DNA of 10,697 nucleotides from CAYOBW01 sp964402115 (GTDB lineage Bacteria > Verrucomicrobiota > Kiritimatiellia > UBA8416 > CAYOBW01): positions 1 to 10,697 of the forward strand of contig CAYOBW010000250.1 in NCBI GenBank assembly GCA_964402115.1, written 5' to 3'. A program made the translations under genes and the position numbers. Positions 7,375-10,697 of this stretch are shown in pieces. The notes beneath the pieces were generated by a model. The model saw only the letters and a program-made list of their open reading frames with translations, searched no databases and had not been told where the DNA came from. Position 1 is the first letter of the stretch. Each line of letters begins with the position of its first letter.

Positions 7375-8415
7375 TTACGGCTTGAGCAGTTCGACCATCG
7401 CCTTGCCCATGGCCTCGCCAACGTCCATGTAGACCTTGGCATTGCCGCCGTAATGTCCGTTCCCGCTGCCGCCACGGGCCATGTCATGGGTATAGACGGT
7501 GGCCACATTGCCCTTGAACTCGGGATACTTCCCGGACTTTCCATCGACCGCCAGCATGGCGTTCAAGACGGTTTCGGTGTTGCCGCCGCCGCCCTTGGTC
7601 GCTTCGCCCAGGGTGGCGATGACGAACTTCGCCTGCGGGGCGTTGAAATCCTTGCGCAGCGCCTTGATCACGTTGACGAGATTCTCCTCGTAGCGCTGGG
7701 AAAGCGCCTCGCTGCCGCAATCCCGCTCGCCCTGCCACCACAGGAATCCGGCCACTTCATAGCCCTTGGCGCCGGGGAAATACGTTTCGAGTTCGGATAG
7801 GACCTTCTTGGCATTGGCCACGTCGTCGTCGTACTGCTTGCCGGCATACCACCCGATCGGCTGCGGCTGGGTTCCCTTTTCCCAGCGATCGGGCGACTCC
7901 TTGTAGCCGGCGTAGACGTACGTCACATCCTTGCCCGTCTTGTCCTTGGACGTGGACTCGAAACCCTTGCTTCCCGGCGGCAAGAGATCCCAGCCCAGGG
8001 CGCGGTTGCCGATGCAGCTCTTGAGGAGCATCACGGGTTCGTTCAGGAATTCGCCGATCTGGTGACCAAAGCCAAACTCCACGCCAAACTTGCCCTTGCC
8101 GACCTTCAGAAACTCGTTGTGAAGGACATTCATGCCGCCGCCCCGCCCAACCATGACCTGGACGTTCCGGACGTCCGTTCGCTCCACCCAGTTGCTGGTC
8201 TTATCCACCAGGTACGGGTAGAGCTTCTCGGTCTTGACAGCCTTCTCCAGGCTTTCGCCCTTGTCGCCGGCGATATTCCCCATACCGACCATGTTGGACT
8301 GCCCCAGCAGGACGAATACCTTGACCGGCTTCGTCAGGTCGGCATCCGCCGCAAATAGGCCCAGCGCCGCCGCCGTCATCACGGACACGGACGCCAATAA
8401 CGGGATCTTCTTCAT
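7375..8415 (-). CDS. Secreted SASA/CE6-like carbohydrate acetylesterase, SGNH-type hydrolase (346 aa)
   Basis: Predicted to remove O-acetyl groups from sialic acid or from plant/algal polysaccharides. Seen: a signal peptide (MKKIPLLASVSVMTAAALGL, cleavage near FAADA); block I VFVLLGQSNMVGMGN with candidate nucleophile S40; a central block with FLWWQGERD (224-232), the family-typical WxQGExD; and a C-terminal GNGHYGG with candidate catalytic H321. The length fits the SASA family (Pfam domain often called DUF303). The frame is open further upstream, but the extension is the translated 103-nt repeat plus a polar stretch. The ATG at 8415 is preferred because it starts a textbook signal peptide and has GGGGGA about 10 nt upstream. 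It follows the sulfatase on the same strand and precedes paralogue 2, suggesting a role in deacetylating the glycan that the sulfatase and fucosidase attack. Substrate not determinable here. Confidence 0.88.
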   Translation of the reverse strand: MKKIPLLASVSVMTAAALGLFAADADLTKPVKVFVLLGQSNMVGMGNIAGDKGESLEKAVKTEKLYPYLVDKTSNWVERTDVRNVQVMVGRGGGMNVLHNEFLKVGKGKFGVEFGFGHQIGEFLNEPVMLLKSCIGNRALGWDLLPPGSKGFESTSKDKTGKDVTYVYAGYKESPDRWEKGTQPQPIGWYAGKQYDDDVANAKKVLSELETYFPGAKGYEVAGFLWWQGERDCGSEALSQRYEENLVNVIKALRKDFNAPQAKFVIATLGEATKGGGGNTETVLNAMLAVDGKSGKYPEFKGNVATVYTHDMARGGSGNGHYGGNAKVYMDVGEAMGKAMVELLKP

Positions 8416-8451
8416 GGTGTCTGTTTCCCCCTTTCGTTCTCTGTGCTCGCT

Positions 8452-8554
8452 AATGTGGGCTTTGCCCACAACCCTCACCCCGTCCCTCTCCCAGTGGGAG
8501 AGGGCGGAAATCTCATGTTCTTCTTCGTCGTTCCCGGCGGTTAAGGCACTAAGG
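8452..8554. repeat. 103-nt palindromic repeat, copy A, in the leader of the esterase gene
   Basis: Aligns without gaps to 10250-10352; by my count 91 of 103 positions match, and 51 of the first 53. Contains two dyads: GTGGGC-TTT-GCCCAC (8455-8469) and a perfect 9-bp stem CCCTCTCCC (8484-8492) / GGGAGAGGG (8496-8504) with a 3-nt loop. On the plus strand one frame gives the NPHPxPLPxGEG-like string that I recall from many spurious bacterial protein predictions, so this looks like a dispersed REP-type element. It ends 36 nt before the esterase ATG, so it would lie in that gene's 5' leader and could fold there. The rest of the gap to the sulfatase stop (8555-8647) shows no gene I can defend and no clear promoter. 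Confidence 0.8.
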
Positions 8555-8647
8555 CGCCCGCCTTGCGGTTGCCTTGCCAGCCCTGTTTCCGGTTCGGCGA
8601 AACATCGGGCCCGCGCCAGCAATCCCGGTCCTTGAACGCTTCGCGAC

Positions 8648-10372
8648 TCATTTCCGTTGAGCGGGGAGCGTTTGGCGGGCCAGCTCGGTGCAGCGATCCG
8701 TCTGGTCCTGCCATGCGCGCTCCAGTTCCTTCACCTTCTCCGGCATCTTCGCAGCCAGGTTGACCTGCTCGGCACGGTCGGTCCGCAGATCGTAAAGCTC
8801 CCACGGATCGCCCTTGGCGGCGACCAGCTTCCAGTCGCCGACGCGCACGGCGCGGTTGCCCTCGTGCAGCCACCAGAGGCTCTCGTGCGGAACGCTGACA
8901 TCCCCGGCAAAGGCGGGCGCCAGACTTCGGCCGGGCGCCTCGGGGATGGGCTCGCCTTTCCATTCCGCGGGTTTCCGGACGCCGGCCAGTTCGAGCACGG
9001 TCGGCACGATGTCGATGAAATGCCCCGGCGTGTGCCGCAGCTCGCCCCTGGCGCTGATGCCCGCGGGCCAGTGCACGATGAGTGGCGTGCTGATGCCGCC
9101 TTCGTGGACCCAGGTCTTGTGCCGGCGGAAGGGGGTGTTGCAGGCGCTGGAAAAGCCGGGGCCGAGGCAGAGGTAGCTCTTGGCGCTGCCGGGCGACGCG
9201 GCAGGGTCATGGCCGCCATTGCGCACCATGATCTCGGCGCTGGCGCCGTTGTCGGAGGCGAAGAAGATGATGGTGTTATGGAAAACCTGCATCGCCTTGA
9301 GCTGCGCGATGATGCGCCCGATCTCCTGGTCCATGCGATCCACCATGGCGGCGTGGATGGCCATCTTGGTCGCCTGGAAACGGCGCTGCTCCTCCGTGAG
9401 TGCGCTCCACGGCAGGGGGCGGTTCACCTCGCCGGGGCCGAGTTTCTTGAGCGCATCCGGAAAGGCGTAGGGCGGGCCGACGTCGCGCTCGAGCGCGGAC
9501 AGGGCCGTCCGGATGAGGCCCATTTCTTTCTGCCGGCCGAAGCGCGTCTCGCGCAGCGCTTCCCAGCCGGCGAGATACTTGTCGTGGTACTTGGCGATGT
9601 CCTGCGGCAGCGCGTGCAGTGGGAAGTGGGGCGCGTGGAAGGCGACGTACTGGAAGAACGGTCGGTCCGGGTGGTTCGCGGCGTGGTCTTTCAGGCAATC
9701 GACGGCGTGGCTCGCGGTGGCGATGGTGAGGAAGTAGCCGCTTTCGTCGGCCGGCGGGGGTACGGGTTTGTCGTCAAGCGCGCTGCCGGCGGACGTGAAG
9801 CTGTTGCCCGGGTTGTTAAGGTTGAGCGAGCGGTCGAAGCCGCCGTCGAGGACCTTGCCGTCGATGTGCCACTTGCCGCTGTGATAGCAGCGGTAGCCGG
9901 CGGGTTTGAGAAAGTCCGGCAGCAATCTGGCCCACGACTGCCGCACGCCCCGCATGCCGCCTGGCAGGTCAGGCAGGGCGTCGCGATGAATCTGCTGCGC
10001 ATAGCAACCGGTGAGCAGGGCGCCGCGCGAGGGCCAGCAGCGCGAGGTGTTGTAGAACTGGGTGAAGCGCAGGCCGTTGGCTGCGAGGGCGTCGAGGTTG
10101 GGGGTCGCGATCTCCCCGCCGTAGCAGCCCGGGTCGGAATAGCCAAGATCGTCCGCCAGAATGAAGACCACATTCGGCTTCGTTGCCGGCGCACCGAGGG
10201 CGGGCGGCGCCGTGAACTGCGCCCCGAGCAGGGCGGCGAGAAGCAGACCAATGTGGGCTTTGCCCACAACCCTCACCCCGTCCCGCTCCCCGTGGGAGAG
10301 GGCGGCAGTATCTGGTTTTTCTTCGCCGTCCCCGGCGGTCAAGGCGCTATGGTAATATGTTGAACGAGTCAT
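8648..10372 (-). CDS. Secreted formylglycine-dependent sulfatase, S1 family (574 aa)
   Basis: Hydrolyses sulfate esters, here probably on a sulfated glycan. Numbered from the ATG at 10372: metal-binding D74/D75 in ILADDLGYSD; the maturation motif CWPSR (112-116), where C112 becomes formylglycine, with GALLTG after it; GKWH (167-170); HAPH (246-249); SDNG (373-376), the second metal pair; HKTWVHEGG (418-426), the usual Lys and His; and the C-terminal subdomain ending GDWKLVAAKGDPWELYDL. Length is normal for arylsulfatase-like S1 enzymes. The hydrophobic signal peptide core (IGLLLAALLGAQFTAPPALGA, 41-61) sits unusually deep because residues about 7-41 are encoded by repeat copy B. Start uncertain: the ATG at 10372 lacks a strong ribosome site; an in-frame GTG at 10267, inside the repeat and preceded by GAGG, would give a 539-residue protein with an ordinary signal peptide. 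A radical-SAM or FGE maturase is required and is not in this window. Confidence 0.92.
   Translation of the reverse strand: MTRSTYYHSALTAGDGEEKPDTAALSHGERDGVRVVGKAHIGLLLAALLGAQFTAPPALGAPATKPNVVFILADDLGYSDPGCYGGEIATPNLDALAANGLRFTQFYNTSRCWPSRGALLTGCYAQQIHRDALPDLPGGMRGVRQSWARLLPDFLKPAGYRCYHSGKWHIDGKVLDGGFDRSLNLNNPGNSFTSAGSALDDKPVPPPADESGYFLTIATASHAVDCLKDHAANHPDRPFFQYVAFHAPHFPLHALPQDIAKYHDKYLAGWEALRETRFGRQKEMGLIRTALSALERDVGPPYAFPDALKKLGPGEVNRPLPWSALTEEQRRFQATKMAIHAAMVDRMDQEIGRIIAQLKAMQVFHNTIIFFASDNGASAEIMVRNGGHDPAASPGSAKSYLCLGPGFSSACNTPFRRHKTWVHEGGISTPLIVHWPAGISARGELRHTPGHFIDIVPTVLELAGVRKPAEWKGEPIPEAPGRSLAPAFAGDVSVPHESLWWLHEGNRAVRVGDWKLVAAKGDPWELYDLRTDRAEQVNLAAKMPEKVKELERAWQDQTDRCTELARQTLPAQRK
10250..10352. 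repeat. 103-nt palindromic repeat, copy B, inside the sulfatase N-terminal coding sequence
   Basis: Same element, same orientation as copy A. Dyads: GTGGGC-TTT-GCCCAC (10253-10267) and CCCGCTCCC (10282-10290) / GGGAGAGGG (10294-10302), here with one mismatch in the stem. On the minus strand it is open in the sulfatase frame and encodes SALTAG, an acidic stretch, then ALSHGERDGVRVVGKAHI, directly before the hydrophobic core of the signal peptide. Copy A is in the same reading phase relative to the esterase and gives almost the same peptide. Confidence 0.8.
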
Positions 10373-10505
10373 GTCGCCATTCGTCGGGACATCCGCCCTG
10401 CTGGATCCACGCACGCTGCCTTCCCTGTCATACCTAACAAGGCATCCTATCCTCCTCGGCACCGTACCGCAATCGGCCTGACATCCGGATCTGCGACAAA
10501 GAGAA

Positions 10506-10552
10506 CCCTCTTCGCGCCACGCGGGCTGCGCCAGCCCGAAGGCGGAAGAGGG
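10506..10552. repeat. Compound hairpin upstream of the sulfatase (REP-like)
   Basis: Outer stem CCCTCTTC (10506-10513) with GAAGAGGG (10545-10552); an inner CGCC/GGCG pairing; and a terminal stem GGGCT (10523-10527) with AGCCC (10533-10537) around GCGCC. Strongly structured on either strand, with no T-run on the minus side. It differs in sequence from the 103-nt repeat but is of the same general kind, so it is probably another dispersed palindromic element rather than a terminator. Confidence 0.5.
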
Positions 10553-10669
10553 CAGGGGAGGGGGATTGGCCTGATCCGTTGGCCATCGCCATCGCGGTGT
10601 TCGAGGGGGTGGTTGACATTGACAACGCGCAGGCCTATCGCCAATAGGGCTATGCACTTGACTCATCTG

Positions 10670-10685
10670 CCACAATGGGTTGTGG
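10670..10685. promoter_or_regulatory. Perfect 6-bp dyad, possible operator
   Basis: CCACAA and TTGTGG flank a 4-nt centre. The size is typical of a small operator or hairpin, and the position upstream of the first gene of the run would suit one. Nothing else supports it, and such dyads arise by chance. Confidence 0.15.
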
Positions 10686-10697
10686 GTTGGTCACCGT

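Larger units (their letters stand above)
10373..10697. other. Upstream region without a convincing gene
   Basis: Only short open frames occur, without conserved motifs, signal peptides or plausible ribosome sites, and one crosses the hairpin at 10506-10552. The strongest ribosome-binding sequence on the minus strand, AGGAGG (10451-10456), stands 5 nt before an ATG at 10445 that opens a frame of just three codons (Met-Pro-Cys, stop). This may be a decayed start. Two small dyads lie near the right end: CCTAT/ATAGG (10634-10648) and CCACAA/TTGTGG (10670-10685). I see no sigma-70 promoter with both elements convincing on the minus strand, though a promoter for the run should lie here or beyond the right edge. 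Confidence 0.4.

Noticed and set aside
8416..8622. 69-codon N-terminal extension of the esterase
   Set aside because: It is mostly the translated repeat; the ATG at 8415 has a purine-rich ribosome site and begins a clean signal peptide.
8541..8651. 36-codon minus frame starting at an ATGA overlap with the sulfatase stop
   Set aside because: No homology recognised, its end runs into the 103-nt repeat, and the peptide (SREAFKDRDCWRG, then NRKQGWQGNRK) looks like repeat-associated translation. One ATGA overlap alone is weak evidence.
8657..10363. Plus-strand frame of 568 codons opposite the sulfatase
   Set aside because: The minus strand has all S1 sulfatase motifs; the plus frame ends in the translated repeat (NPHPVPLPVGEG), a hallmark of spurious calls.
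8452..10552. Repeats as a CRISPR array
   Set aside because: Only two copies 1.7 kb apart, palindromic, with genes between them; there are no regular spacers.
10613..10641. TTGACA hexamers on the plus strand (10613 and 10619) resembling a -35 box
   Set aside because: No matching -10 element at 16-18 nt spacing (only TATCGC or CAATAG), and no plus-strand gene follows within the window.
10373..10675. 101-codon N-terminal extension of the sulfatase
   Set aside because: Starts at a TTG, crosses the compound hairpin, has Cys/Pro/Arg-rich noise composition and sits far ahead of the signal peptide.

Overview
The window is GC-rich (well over 60% by eye). Every gene I can support lies on the minus strand, so it reads right to left from about 10372 down to 1. 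The content suggests a polysaccharide-degrading bacterium of the Planctomycetota-Verrucomicrobiota group (Kiritimatiellota, Lentisphaerota and Verrucomicrobiota are the best guesses). The grounds are a secreted S1-type sulfatase, an SGNH/SASA-type carbohydrate esterase, a GH95 alpha-L-fucosidase-type enzyme with a Tat signal, a YdjY-domain secreted protein and two large secreted transglutaminase-like proteins. There is no SusC/SusD pair and no nearby regulator. This taxonomic call is inference, not a marker-gene assignment.

Layout in transcription order: (1) a 325-nt upstream region with hairpins and no convincing gene (10373-10697); (2) a sulfatase (10372-8648) whose N-terminal coding sequence contains one copy of a 103-nt palindromic repeat; (3) a 232-nt gap holding the second copy of that repeat; (4) a SASA/CE6-like esterase (8415-7375); (5) a 115-nt gap with a GC-rich hairpin; (6, 7) two tandem paralogues of about 700 residues, each with a signal peptide, a coiled coil, a transglutaminase-like core and a C-terminal beta-sandwich (7259-5151 and 5041-2927); (8) a YdjY-domain protein (2930-1476) joined to the previous gene by an ATGA stop/start overlap; (9) a 230-nt linker with two tiny open frames, again joined by ATGA overlaps; (10) the N-terminal 414 residues of a GH95 enzyme that runs off the left edge.

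The sulfatase, esterase and fucosidase fit together as removal of sulfate, acetyl and fucosyl groups from a sulfated, acetylated fucose-containing glycan (fucoidan-like or mucin-like). All appear to be exported. The two transglutaminase-like proteins and the YdjY protein have no standard place in such a pathway, yet their position and tight coupling tie them to it. They are the least explained part of the locus.

The most notable observations are the palindromic repeat that lies in frame inside the sulfatase signal-peptide region, the tandem transglutaminase-like duplication with a nearly identical 5' tract that suggests gene conversion, the Cys-His-Asn arrangement in both paralogues, and the chain of ATGA overlaps leading to the fucosidase.
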